Notes: generated by a model from the sequence alone, not told the origin. A stretch of 64,000 nucleotides of DNA from Paenibacillus wynnii (GCF_000757885.1 NZ_JQCR01000003.1:806001-870000); one strand, 5' to 3'. Counted from the stretch's first letter, positions 44,448 through 52,959 are shown. Translations and numbers: made by a program.

Positions 44448-45340
44448 AGCCTAGAACGGTTGATAAGATTGCCACAGGTGTTATCGTATTCTTCGCTTTA
44501 CTTATTGTAGGTATTCTGTTGAGTTTATTGGGATACATCCTAATGCGGGGCTTAAGTCATCTGAGTTTGGACTTTTTATTTTCAGCACCCCAAAAGATCC
44601 GTGCAGGCGGAGGCGTGGGTCCACAGCTCTTCAATTCGATCTATCTTCTATTACTAACCTTACTTATCACTGTACCACTCGGCTTAGGTGCTGGGATATA
44701 TATGGCTGAATATGCACGACCAGGAAGAATAACAGGGTTTATCCGCTTGATCGTGGAGGTATTATCTTCATTCCCGTCCATAGTTGTCGGATTGTTCGGA
44801 TTGTTGCTCATCGTGAACTATTTTAATCTCGGATTCTCCTTGGTTTCAGGTGCTCTGGCTTTAACGGTATTCAATTTACCATTGATGGTCCGGATTACGG
44901 AGCAGGCTTTCCGCACCGTACCGAAGCAACAGAAGGAAGCCGGCTTTGCACTAGGGCTGTCCAAGTGGAAAATCGTAACATCGGTATTATTCCCAGTCGC
45001 ACTGCCGACCATTATCACTGGTACCATCTTGTCAGCTGGGCGTGTATTCGGAGAAGCAGCGGCATTGATGTTTACCGCAGGAATGAGCAGCCCGCGATTG
45101 AATTTTCATAACTGGAATCCACTCAGTCCCACTTCACCACTGAATCCTTTCCGCCCGGCAGAAACACTGGCTGTGCATATTTGGAAGATCAACAGTGAAG
45201 GACTTGCACCGGATGCTGCCCAAATTGCTGCCGGAGCCTCAGCTGTGCTCGTAATTACGATATTGGTATTCAATCTGGCTGCCCGATTCTTCGGCAGATA
45301 TATCTACCGTAAGCTTACGGCCTCGAAAAGAATGAACTGA
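44444..45340 (+). CDS. pstA: Phosphate ABC transporter permease PstA
   Basis: A 298-residue permease partner of PstC. VEVLSSFPSIVVGLFGLLLIV and the EAA loop QQKEAGFALGLSKWKIVTSVLFPVALPTIITG are diagnostic. TTG 44444 behind GGAGG, coupled to the pstC stop. A 265-bp gap containing a structured repeat separates it from pstB, unlike the tight spacing usual in the operon. Confidence 0.92.
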   Translation: MKPRTVDKIATGVIVFFALLIVGILLSLLGYILMRGLSHLSLDFLFSAPQKIRAGGGVGPQLFNSIYLLLLTLLITVPLGLGAGIYMAEYARPGRITGFIRLIVEVLSSFPSIVVGLFGLLLIVNYFNLGFSLVSGALALTVFNLPLMVRITEQAFRTVPKQQKEAGFALGLSKWKIVTSVLFPVALPTIITGTILSAGRVFGEAAALMFTAGMSSPRLNFHNWNPLSPTSPLNPFRPAETLAVHIWKINSEGLAPDAAQIAAGASAVLVITILVFNLAARFFGRYIYRKLTASKRMN

Positions 45341-45363
45341 AGATAGATCATGTATTTCGGAAC

Positions 45364-45579
45364 TATATAAGATGAACTTGAAAAACTGATAAAAGGGTAA
45401 AAGTAACGGAGGGGATTTTGGAACTGGAAGAGCGGTAGCGTCCGCCTTTGTCTCCTGATTTCCTCCGCTAATAGCGGTATGAATCAAGAAATCTGGAGAC
45501 AACAGCGGCTGGAAGTCCAACATTCACCGCAGTTACGGTCCAAATCCAAATTCGAAAAGTTTTAAGTTCAACTTATAAA
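45364..45579 (+). repeat. Structured palindromic repeat, copy A (short form)
   Basis: A 216-bp intergenic element between pstA and pstB. Terminal inverted repeats: TATATAAGATGAACTT on the left and AAGTTCAACTTATAAA on the right. Inside, nested stems: AGTAACGG with CCG..GTTAC, TTGGAACT with AGTCCAA, TTGTCTCC with GGAGACAA, TGATT with AATCA, and CCGCT-AAT-AGCGG at the tip. It is very similar to copy C 2.1 kb downstream. The tip stem differs from copy C by a paired change (T-A for G-C). Not a recognised Rfam-type family by eye. Confidence 0.8.
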
Positions 45580-45605
45580 GAAGACAATTGTAGGAGGCGT
45601 AAGAA

Positions 45606-46382
45606 ATGGGAGCGACCGCAACGGCAGTTGGGAAGTCTTTTCAAACGGAGCATTTGAGTATTTATTACGGCACATATGAAGCAGTAAAAGGGATCAGCTT
45701 ACCTTTTGCTGAGAATACAGTAACTGCACTCATTGGCCCGTCCGGCTGCGGAAAATCAACCTTTCTCCGTTCATTGAACCGGATGAATGATGAAATCTCC
45801 GGATCCACAACGAAAGGTAGCATCTGGATTGACGGTATTGATATTAATGCACCGGGTACAGATGTTATCAAGCTGCGCCAAAAGATCGGTATGGTCTGGC
45901 AGAAGCCGAATCCATTCTATAAATCTATTTATGACAATATAGCTTTCGGACCTAAATATCATGGCATTAAAGGCAAAAAGGCTTTGGATGAAATTGTGGA
46001 GAGCAGCCTGCGACGTGCAGCACTGTGGGATGAGGTCAAAGATCGTCTGAAGGATTCAGCCCTGACACTGTCCGGCGGTCAGCAGCAGCGTCTATGCATT
46101 GCAAGAGCCTTATCTGTAAACCCGCAAATCCTGCTGTTAGACGAACCTGCTTCTGCGCTCGATCCTGTTTCTACAGGTAAAATTGAGGAGCTTATCAAAG
46201 AACTGAAGGAAGAACTGCGGATTGTGATCGTAACCCATAACATGCAGCAGGCTGCCCGGATTTCGGATTATACAGCCTACTTCTACCTTGGCTCACTTGT
46301 GGAGTATGATAAGACAGGCAAGGTCTTTACGAACCCGGAAAATCAAATGACCCAGGAATATATTATGGGCCGTTTTGGCTGA
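45606..46382 (+). CDS. pstB: Phosphate ABC transporter ATP-binding protein
   Basis: A 258-residue ABC ATPase. Walker [10 protein letters not shown] (about 44-52) followed by [10 protein letters not shown], the PstB signature; Q-loop [20 protein letters not shown] and Walker [14 protein letters not shown]-loop [24 protein letters not shown] precedes ATG. No phoU gene follows, only a terminator. Confidence 0.95.
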   Translation: MGATATAVGKSFQTEHLSIYYGTYEAVKGISLPFAENTVTALIGPSGCGKSTFLRSLNRMNDEISGSTTKGSIWIDGIDINAPGTDVIKLRQKIGMVWQKPNPFYKSIYDNIAFGPKYHGIKGKKALDEIVESSLRRAALWDEVKDRLKDSALTLSGGQQQRLCIARALSVNPQILLLDEPASALDPVSTGKIEELIKELKEELRIVIVTHNMQQAARISDYTAYFYLGSLVEYDKTGKVFTNPENQMTQEYIMGRFG

Positions 46383-46415
46383 TGATTGAAGTTAGGTAGA
46401 AGATTGAAGACGGAG

Positions 46416-46443
46416 CACTTTCCCTTTGGAAAGTGTTTTTTTT
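46416..46443 (+). terminator. Rho-independent terminator of the pst operon
   Basis: CACTTTCC (46416-46423) and GGAAAGTG (46428-46435) with eight T after. Confidence 0.92.
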
Positions 46444-46533
46444 AGTAAGGAATGCAATATATATTGTACATTTTGGTAGTTATAGATTACAATGAGTTCA
46501 GATGGATAATTTATACATAAAGGGAGTCCTTAC

Positions 46534-46743
46534 ATGGGAGAACATAAGAATATGAAATTGAAGCTGGCACGCATCCAGAAGGATCTCTCCCAAGAACAGC
46601 TGGCAGAAGAAGTGGGTGTTACAAGGCAAACGATCGGTCTAATTGAAGCAGGAACCTACAATCCTTCCATCAAGTTATGTATTGCAATTTGCAGGACACT
46701 TAACACCACATTAAATGATCTATTTTGGGAGGAAGAAGAATGA
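46534..46743 (+). CDS. XRE/Cro-type helix-turn-helix regulator
   Basis: A 69-residue single-domain regulator: LKLARIQKDLSQEQLAEEVGVTRQTIGLIEAGTYNPSIKLCIAICRTL spans the five-helix HTH_3 fold. It belongs to the YozG-like small regulators that commonly precede an integral membrane protein gene. AAGGGAG lies before ATG 46534. Its stop overlaps the next ATG (ATGA). Confidence 0.9.
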   Translation: MGEHKNMKLKLARIQKDLSQEQLAEEVGVTRQTIGLIEAGTYNPSIKLCIAICRTLNTTLNDLFWEEEE

Positions 46744-47204
46744 GGGGAAAAGGGATTAAGGATGAGCGGATTACAGCGAGTATAAAGCGTTATGAAGCAC
46801 AAGGATTTCAGCTGCTTAGCGCACTATTGATAGCCAGCTTAGTTGTGAAGGTATTTATTTTAAAATGGGATGTAGAAGACTATGTAGACACGATGCTTAT
46901 GCTTGTGATTTCAGGGTTATACGTAGAATTTCGTAAAATAAAAGATGGTCTGTATCTACTCCCCAATAAACAAGAAAATATCAAGAAAATGAAGAAGAGT
47001 AATTATATTGGAGGGGCTGTTGCAACTTTAATATGGGCTAGTATCATGTTTATTTCTGATCTTACCGCGGGTGGAGATATCAATATTACAAGAATTATAC
47101 TTAAAAGACTTGTTGGAGCTATTATATTTTTTATAGGTATTACTTGGAGTCAATGGTTTATCCTCAAGCTGTCTAATAAATATGCGAATAAAAATGCTAT
47201 ATAA
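46740..47204 (+). CDS. Small integral membrane protein (DUF6773-like)
   Basis: A 154-residue protein beginning with a charged segment (KGIKDERITASIKRY) and then four hydrophobic segments in two pairs (about 20-36, 47-63, 91-108, 125-145). The DERI..S..R start and topology resemble the DUF6773 proteins paired with YozG-like regulators. ATG 46740 overlaps the regulator stop and has GGGAGG upstream. Its stop codon lies within the left terminal repeat of element B. Function unknown. Confidence 0.72.
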   Translation: MRGKGIKDERITASIKRYEAQGFQLLSALLIASLVVKVFILKWDVEDYVDTMLMLVISGLYVEFRKIKDGLYLLPNKQENIKKMKKSNYIGGAVATLIWASIMFISDLTAGGDINITRIILKRLVGAIIFFIGITWSQWFILKLSNKYANKNAI

Positions 47205-47447
47205 ACTGAACAAAAGAAAATAACAAAAAGCGAATAGGAACGAAATTTGGAACTGTAGGAGCGATAGCGACCGCCCGATAGCTTTCCGTAGGAAAGCTCG
47301 CTTCGAAAGCATACGCTGTATCCGGATTTCAACCGCTAAAAGCGGGTTAAATCAAAGAAAGTCTTACTACAACAGCGGCCGGAAGTCCAAATCTTCACGG
47401 TAGTGACGCCTGAGCCTTAAGTTAAAATCTTAAGTTCACATTATATA
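47198..47447 (+). repeat. Structured palindromic repeat, copy B (long form)
   Basis: A 250-bp element with left end TATATAAACTGAAC (overlapping the DUF6773-like stop) and right end AAGTTCACATTATATA. It shares the core TTTGGAACT ... GGAAGTCCAAA and GGATTT..CCGCT-AAA-AGCGG with copies A and C. It carries an extra perfect hairpin AGCTTTCC-GTA-GGAAAGCT and GCTTCGAAAGC segment, which recur in copy D. It lies 15 bp before copy C in the same orientation. Confidence 0.75.
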
Positions 47448-47461
47448 GTGAAAAGCTGCAC

Positions 47462-47679
47462 TATATAGATTGAATTTGATAAACTGACAAAAAGGATTGA
47501 AGTAACGGAGGGGAATTTTGGAACTGGAAGAGCGGTAGCGTCCGCCTTTGTCTCCGGATTTCATCCGCTAATAGCGGTAAAAATCCAGAAATTCGGAGAC
47601 AACAGCGGCTGGAAGTCCAACATTCACCGTAGTTACGACCCAAAACCAATGTAGTAAAATCTTAAGTTCATCTTATATA
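47462..47679 (+). repeat. Structured palindromic repeat, copy C (short form)
   Basis: A 218-bp element nearly identical in its core to copy A, including GGAACTGGAAGAGCGGTAGC, the TTGTCTCC/GGAGACAA stem and the CCGCT-AAT-AGCGG tip. Ends TATATAGATTGAATTT and AAGTTCATCTTATATA. The core lies exactly 2100 bp from that of copy A. A minus-strand ORF inside is a by-product of the repeat. Confidence 0.8.
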
Positions 47680-47723
47680 GGAACCTTTTAAATAAATATA
47701 TTATGAACTATTTTAACCACCCA

Positions 47724-47771
47724 TTGAAAAACTAATCTCATTAGTTTATATTGTAACTAATACCATTAGTT
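47724..47771 (+). promoter_or_regulatory. Promoter with two TetR-type operators
   Basis: TTGAAA (47724-47729), 17-bp spacer, TATATT (47747-47752). Two palindromes of one pattern overlay it: AAACTAATCTCATTAGTTT (47729-47747) between -35 and -10, and AACTAATACCATTAGTT (47755-47771) over the start region, centres 25 bp apart. They precede an operon that encodes a TetR regulator. Confidence 0.78.
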
Positions 47772-47783
47772 TCGGGAGGGATT

Positions 47784-48512
47784 ATGATGCGCATTACTCG
47801 TGAAGGACATTTATTGCAGCTAACCTGGATGCCAAGGTTTTTTCCAGTGAATTGTTATCTTATTGAAGAAGAGGATGGGTTGACTCTTATTGATGCAGCG
47901 CTGCCCTTCTGTGTGAAGGGAATTCTACGCACGGCGAAGGGTTTGGATAAGGACATTACAAGAATCATATTAACGCATGCACATGAAGACCATGTTGGTG
48001 CACTGGACGGAGTAAAACAACAATTTCCAGATGCAAAAGTGTATATTTCAGAACGGGATTCAGCGTTGTTAAGAGGAGACCTTTCACTTCGACCCGGTGA
48101 GCCTTCGACACCTATTCGGGGGGGAGTTCCCAAAAAGGTCACAACAAAACCTGATATTCTTTTACATGATGGTGATAAAGTAGGTTCTCTACTATCCATA
48201 AGTACTCCGGGTCATACTCCAGGATCTATGTCTTTTCTAGACAGCCGCAGCCGGGCAATTATTGTTGGTGATGCTTTTCAGACTTTCCGCGGAACCGCTG
48301 TATCCGGTACGATTGTAACTTGGTTTCCCTTCCCGGCAATGGCAACGTGGAATAAGGAAGCTGCACTAGCCAGTGCATTCAAAGTCCTTGAGGCCTCGCC
48401 CTCATTGCTTGCGGTGGGACATGGGAATATAATCAAGCAGCCACGACTGAAGATACAAGCAGCTATAGATACAGCAATGAAAAAAGGAGTGAAAAAGGTT
48501 CATGTCACCTAG
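47784..48512 (+). CDS. MBL fold metallo-hydrolase
   Basis: A 242-residue metallo-beta-lactamase fold protein. The metal motif is THAHEDHVGAL (HxHxDH, about residues 64-69), with further ligands in STPGHTPGSMSF and IIVGDAFQ and final histidine in AVGHGN. No signal peptide, so intracellular. GGGAGGG precedes the ATG. First gene of a TetR-controlled operon; its stop lies 11 nt inside the tetR gene. Hydrolytic substrate unknown; detoxification of a thioester or lactone is only a guess. Confidence 0.88.
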   Translation: MMRITREGHLLQLTWMPRFFPVNCYLIEEEDGLTLIDAALPFCVKGILRTAKGLDKDITRIILTHAHEDHVGALDGVKQQFPDAKVYISERDSALLRGDLSLRPGEPSTPIRGGVPKKVTTKPDILLHDGDKVGSLLSISTPGHTPGSMSFLDSRSRAIIVGDAFQTFRGTAVSGTIVTWFPFPAMATWNKEAALASAFKVLEASPSLLAVGHGNIIKQPRLKIQAAIDTAMKKGVKKVHVT

Positions 48513-49095
48513 AGCCGGACTAGATACAAAGACTATAGTTAGTGCCGCAGCGCAAATTGCTGATGAATTTGGAATAGAGGAAGTTACCTTAGCAGCACTT
48601 GCAGCCAAGTTAGGTGTTCGTTCACCCTCTTTGTATAATCATATTAGTGGGCTACAGAGTCTACGTACACAGCTTGCCGTTTACGGCTTAGAACAGCTCT
48701 ATACAGTCATGTCTGACGCAGCAGATGGGGCGAATGGCTCAACGGCTGTCCATGCCATGGGAGTTGCCTATGTGGATTTTTCCCGGAGACATCCCGGTCT
48801 GTATGAGACTACCTTAAGAGCGCCTGAGGGGCAAAATGTAGAGCTTGAAGCAATAAGTGATAAGATTTTATCGTTAATAGTTCTCGTTCTGCAGGTTTAT
48901 CATTTAGGGGAAGAGGGCACGATTCATGCAGTAAGAGGTTTAAGGAGCATATTGCACGGATTCGCTTCTCTTGAGCATAAGGGAGGCTTCGGTATGCCAC
49001 TGGATTCTAATGTAAGCCTGTCCCGGCTAATTGACACATTTATCGCAGGAATTGGCAGGATGAACGCTGAAGGTGAAATATCCAAGTCTGTGTGA
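48502..49095 (+). CDS. TetR/AcrR family regulator
   Basis: A 197-residue repressor. HTH at about 10-52 (DTKTIVSAAAQIADEFGIEEVTLAALAAKLGVRSPSLYNHISG) and a helical ligand domain of the TetR_C WHG type (SRRHPGLYETTL, RGLRSILHGFASLE). AAAAGGAG precedes ATG 48502. Being the second gene of the operon behind a pair of ACTAAT-N3-ATTAGT operators, it is most simply an autoregulator. Confidence 0.9.
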   Translation: MSPRAGLDTKTIVSAAAQIADEFGIEEVTLAALAAKLGVRSPSLYNHISGLQSLRTQLAVYGLEQLYTVMSDAADGANGSTAVHAMGVAYVDFSRRHPGLYETTLRAPEGQNVELEAISDKILSLIVLVLQVYHLGEEGTIHAVRGLRSILHGFASLEHKGGFGMPLDSNVSLSRLIDTFIAGIGRMNAEGEISKSV

Positions 49096-49126
49096 CACAC
49101 TTTTCGTAAAAAGGAGAGGCAATCAA

Positions 49127-49819
49127 ATGATAAACAGTGAAGCTCAAAAGGGTGGGATTACGACTTATGATGAGGCAGCAAATATCATATCGGAGATTGG
49201 CATTTTACCGCTGGCTACACTTCTCCCGGACCACCCATCGCTAAATAGTCTCACAAAAGCTGAGAACTGGCACACTGGATCAGAGTTGGACCCGTGGGCT
49301 TGGCGCGCTCGTTTTCCCGGGGAAGGAATTGCGGCTTATGGCAAGTTCATTAAAAAGAAAGCGATCCTCATCTCGAAGGAGTGGTTTCCTGCCTATGTCG
49401 CAGCTTTAGGAAGTGGCTCTACCCTTGAAGAACGTTATAAGAACGGACTTTGCAGCAGAGAAGCCTTGACTCTATACCGTATCATTCGTGAGGATGAGGG
49501 TATTGAGACTCGGAGACTTCGTACTGAAGCCGACATGAAAGCTACGGACAAGAAAACGGCGTTCGACAACGCGGTTACGGAGCTCCAGGGCACGTTGGAC
49601 ATTGTAATATCAGGTGTAGATGAACGCAAGAATGCTGAGGGTGAGAAGAGCGGATGGAACAGTACATCCTTTGAGACCGTTTCGCATTGGATGGAAGATA
49701 GCGGAATCTCGACCTTCAAAGGGACTCGAACTGAAGCCAAAGAGTGGCTGAAATCGGAGATGGATAAAGTATGGTCTCCTGCGGCTAAGACATGGATGTA
49801 TAAAGCTTGGAAATGGTAA
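49127..49819 (+). CDS. AlkZ-related protein
   Basis: A 230-residue protein; ATG 49127 lies 10 nt after AAGGAG, and the upstream 18 codons overlap tetR. Features: TYDEAANIISEIGILPLATLLPDHPSLNSL, LDPWAWRARFPGEGIAAYGKFIKKKAILISKEWFPAYVAAL, and a second half with LRTEADMKATDKKTAFDNAVTELQGTLDIVISG. This follows the winged-helix part of AlkZ-like (HTH_42) glycosylase relatives but lacks the full-length protein (about 400 residues). Cotranscribed with the MBL and TetR genes. Function unknown. Confidence 0.65.
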   Translation: MINSEAQKGGITTYDEAANIISEIGILPLATLLPDHPSLNSLTKAENWHTGSELDPWAWRARFPGEGIAAYGKFIKKKAILISKEWFPAYVAALGSGSTLEERYKNGLCSREALTLYRIIREDEGIETRRLRTEADMKATDKKTAFDNAVTELQGTLDIVISGVDERKNAEGEKSGWNSTSFETVSHWMEDSGISTFKGTRTEAKEWLKSEMDKVWSPAAKTWMYKAWKW

Positions 49820-49929
49820 GTAAATAGGCTGTTCTATGCAAACAAAAAAGGCTACTCACTGCTCTGTACGAATAGAGCTAGGATTAGCCGTAAGCGCTTT
49901 CTAATTTGAAGGGTTGTATGTTCATGAAC

Positions 49930-50106
49930 TTATAACATGGGCAGGATATACTGAACCAGAAAGTACAGAAATCCAAAAAACAGGATGATATAGGCGGTAT
50001 ATTTAATGGCATTGGAAGCAACAATGCTGGAATCAGTGGTATGGTATTCTTCCTTGCGTTCCATTTCTACTCTTTCGACTTCATTTTTGTACGGATCCTT
50101 CATCAT
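49930..50106 (-). CDS. Small single-pass membrane protein
   Basis: A 58-residue ORF too short for usual cut-offs. MMKDPYKNEVERVEMERKEE is charged; after it, residues about 33-56 (AIKYTAYIILFFGFLYFLVQYIL) form one membrane segment. TTAGGAGGCG lies 7 nt upstream of the start at 50106, a strong ribosome site. It is convergent with the AlkZ-related gene. No recognised family; good coding evidence comes from the ribosome site and composition only. Confidence 0.65.
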   Translation of the reverse strand: MMKDPYKNEVERVEMERKEEYHTTDSSIVASNAIKYTAYIILFFGFLYFLVQYILPML

Positions 50107-50245
50107 GTTAATCGCCTCCTAAGAAGTTTTATTCCTTAACTCTATTGTGACACTTTTGTGAACTAATTTCAACAGTTTTGTGAATAAAGTTTGAACAAAA
50201 GTTCAAAATTAGACTAATATGCGTGCTATATACGTATTTAGGCCA

Positions 50246-50296
50246 AAAACAACCCGTTCACACCCTAGAAAAGAGGGTCCTGAACGGGTTGTTTTG
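50246..50296 (-). terminator. Bidirectional rho-independent terminator before the aminopeptidase ends
   Basis: AAAACAACCCGTTCA (50246-50260) and TGAACGGGTTGTTTT (50281-50295) with inner CACCCT/AGGGTC. The arms carry A and T tracts on both sides. It terminates the minus-strand aminopeptidase operon. Confidence 0.9.
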
Positions 50297-50325
50297 TATT
50301 AACTTTCATTTGTCAAATGAATGGG

Positions 50326-51558
50326 TTATGCCCAATCTCCGTTACGGAAGATCGGTTCGGCTGTACCATCATCTGTAATTCCATCGATGTTCATGTCTGA
50401 TGAACCCATCATAAAGTCTACATGAATAAGACTTTGATTCATCCCTTTATCCACCAGCTGTTCTTTGCTCATTGCAATGCCATCTTGCAGGGTAAAGGCA
50501 TAGGCGGCTCCTATAGCCAGATGGCAGGATGCATTTTCATCATACAAAGTCGTATAGTAGAGAATTCCGCTTTCCGAAATAGGGGAGTGAAAGGGAACAA
50601 GGGCAACCTCACCGAAATAAGAGGCTCCATCGTCCATGGTTAAAAGGGTCGTTAACGTATCTAGACCTTCCTCTGCGGTATAGGCGATTACCTTGCCGTT
50701 CTCGAGTGTTAAAGTAAAGCGGTCAATGATATTACCGCCATAGCTGAGCGGTTTTGTACTTAGAACCGTACCATTGGCTCCAGTCTTAAGCGGCGCAGTG
50801 AAAACCTCTTCAGTAGGGAGGTTAGCGAGAAATGGTATACCGTGATCGTTCACACTTCCTGCTTGACACCAGATATGACCTTCAGGTAGCTCTATAGTGA
50901 GATCAGTACCGGGTGCAATATAGTGAAGACTGCGATATTTCTTATCATTTAAAAGATCACATCTATGCTTTAGACCCTCCAAATGGAGACGCCAAGCTTC
51001 TATCGGATCTGCTTGATCGGCACGGACTGCTTTGAAAATAGCATCCCACAGCAGGTCAACTTGCTGTTCCTTAGGTGCTTCAGGGAATACTTTAGCTGCC
51101 CAGGACGGGGACGGGAAGGCCAGACCGCTCCAGCTAGCATGATTGCCCATGAGCAGCTCCCGATAAGCGGAGAGAGCTTGACCGGTAGTCTTCTGGTGGT
51201 CAGCGATCCGGCTGGATTCAACTCCGCTTAGCAGGTCGGGATCGGCAGAGATAATGGTTAGAAAGGCGGCTCCGTTCCGTGCCATATCCTCTAATTCATC
51301 AGCCTGCCACTTTGGAGGCTCAAGAAAGGACTCCGAAGGGGCCAAATCATATCGCGTACGGGTAACGATTTCATCGCTATAATTAACCTTTACGAGCTGT
51401 GCGCCAGCTTCATAAGCTTTTCGTACAACTACACGAACCAGCTCCGCAGAGGCTATATCGGCATTAACAACAAGCTTTTGTCCAGGTTGGATATTCACAC
51501 CTATTTTTACCGCCAGTAATGCGTAATTCTCCAGCTTTTGTTTGAAATCCAACAACAT
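50326..51558 (-). CDS. M29 family aminopeptidase (downstream paralogue)
   Basis: A 410-residue thermophilic-type metalloaminopeptidase (AmpS/PepS/AII). Metal-site segments visible: NLPTEEVFTAPLKTGANGTVLSTKPLSYGG (Glu ligands), LGEVALVPFHSPIS, YDENASCHLAIGAAYAF and the C-terminal HVDFMMGSSDMNIDG. ATG 51558 has GGAGG 7 nt upstream; the longer frame would run into the upstream gene. Pairs in tandem with a close paralogue 16 bp upstream. Cytoplasmic peptide turnover. Confidence 0.92.
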   Translation of the reverse strand: MLLDFKQKLENYALLAVKIGVNIQPGQKLVVNADIASAELVRVVVRKAYEAGAQLVKVNYSDEIVTRTRYDLAPSESFLEPPKWQADELEDMARNGAAFLTIISADPDLLSGVESSRIADHQKTTGQALSAYRELLMGNHASWSGLAFPSPSWAAKVFPEAPKEQQVDLLWDAIFKAVRADQADPIEAWRLHLEGLKHRCDLLNDKKYRSLHYIAPGTDLTIELPEGHIWCQAGSVNDHGIPFLANLPTEEVFTAPLKTGANGTVLSTKPLSYGGNIIDRFTLTLENGKVIAYTAEEGLDTLTTLLTMDDGASYFGEVALVPFHSPISESGILYYTTLYDENASCHLAIGAAYAFTLQDGIAMSKEQLVDKGMNQSLIHVDFMMGSSDMNIDGITDDGTAEPIFRNGDWA

Positions 51559-51574
51559 GAGGTAGCCTCCTAAT

Positions 51575-52807
51575 TTAAAATGCCCAGTTTCCGTTAAGGA
51601 ACACCGGTTCTTCAACGCCGTCGGCTGTAATGCCGTAGATGTTCATTTCTGCGGAACCGATCATAAAATCCACATGGGTAACACTTGTGTTAAGACCGTG
51701 CTCAATCAACTGTTCTTTGGTCATTTCCTTGCCGCCTTCCAGACAGAAGGCATAGGCGGTACCAATAGCCAGATGATTAGAAGCATTTTCATCAAAAAGT
51801 GTATTATAGTACAAAATATTAGATTCCGAGATCGGTGAACGATGAGGAACCAGCGCTACTTCACCAAGATATTTAGCTCCTTCATCGAGACTGATCAGAT
51901 GCTCAAGAGTTTCTTGACCTTTCTCAGCCGTTACCTGAGTAATTCGGCCGTTCTCAAAAGTAATCGAAAATCCGTCAATGATGTTTCCGCCATAACTAAG
52001 AGGTTTTGTACTACGTACTACGCCGTTCACACCCGTCTTGAGTGGTGCCGTAAATACTTCTTCTGTTGGCATGTTGGCGACAAAGGAATGCCCCTTAGCA
52101 TTAATACTGTCTCCTTGTGCCCATAGGTGGCCTTCCGGCAGTTCAATGCTTAGATCAGTACCTGGAGCTATGTAATGCAATTTTTTATACTTTTTGGCAT
52201 TCAGAACATTGGACTTTTGCTCCAGATTATCTAAATGCTCTTGCCATGCAGCTACAGGATCTTCACGGTCAAGTCTTACGGTGTGAAAAATGGCCTCCCA
52301 TAGTTTATCTACACGTTCCTCTGCAGGGAGATCAGGGAATACTTTATCCGCCCAGTTTTGCGAAGGAATGGCTACCAGACACCAGCTCACTTTATCAGAC
52401 ATTTGCATTTCACGGTATTTGGTAAGAGCAGCTCCGCGTGTTTTTTGGGAATTAGCAATACGTTCCGGATCAATACCTTTGAGTGCATCGGGGTTCTCGG
52501 CAAGCACAGTGAGAAATGCAGCACCGTTCTCTGCCAATTCAGTCATCTCACCTGCCAACCAGGTCGGCGCTTTCGTAAACGTTTCCGGGGCTGCATACTC
52601 GAACTGCTGGCGAGTTATACTTTCATCGTTCCAATTTACTTTCACAAGACTGGCTCCCACAGCATACGCTTTGGCAGTAATTAGACGTACGAAATCCGCA
52701 GCCACAATCGGTGCACTCACTACCAGTGTTTGACCCGGTTGAACATTGATACCGATTTGTATGGCAAGATCGGCATATTTTTGCAGCTGATTCTGAAAAT
52801 TACTCAT
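51575..52807 (-). CDS. M29 family aminopeptidase (upstream paralogue)
   Basis: Also 410 residues and colinear with its neighbour; the two share most metal-site motifs (NMPTEEVFTAPLKTGVNG, LGEVALVPHRSPISES, FDENASNHLAIGTAYAF, HVDFMIGSAEMNIYG). ATG 52807 follows GGAGGAAAC. The two genes form a minus-strand operon made by tandem duplication. Divergence is spread evenly, so the duplication is not recent. Confidence 0.92.
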   Translation of the reverse strand: MSNFQNQLQKYADLAIQIGINVQPGQTLVVSAPIVAADFVRLITAKAYAVGASLVKVNWNDESITRQQFEYAAPETFTKAPTWLAGEMTELAENGAAFLTVLAENPDALKGIDPERIANSQKTRGAALTKYREMQMSDKVSWCLVAIPSQNWADKVFPDLPAEERVDKLWEAIFHTVRLDREDPVAAWQEHLDNLEQKSNVLNAKKYKKLHYIAPGTDLSIELPEGHLWAQGDSINAKGHSFVANMPTEEVFTAPLKTGVNGVVRSTKPLSYGGNIIDGFSITFENGRITQVTAEKGQETLEHLISLDEGAKYLGEVALVPHRSPISESNILYYNTLFDENASNHLAIGTAYAFCLEGGKEMTKEQLIEHGLNTSVTHVDFMIGSAEMNIYGITADGVEEPVFLNGNWAF

Positions 52808-52959
52808 GAAAGTTTCCTCCAATATCTAAATAATAAGCATTGTACAAATTATTAACCGCCGGAAGAAAAAAGTCAATTAAGGGCAAGGGGAGGGATTTAC
52901 GATCATTTCAATGATATACTGTGTGTGGTAAGTGATCATATTTGAAGGGAAGATTAGGT

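Noticed and set aside
47461..47649. Minus-strand ORF of 62 codons inside repeat copy C (and a similar one at 45239-45523 in copy A)
   Set aside because: It is a by-product of a palindromic repeat; frame is not kept between the two copies over their length.
49889..49902. cre-like site CGTAAGCGCTTTCT
   Set aside because: It differs from the CcpA consensus at both ends and lies between two convergent gene ends, where it could not control a promoter.
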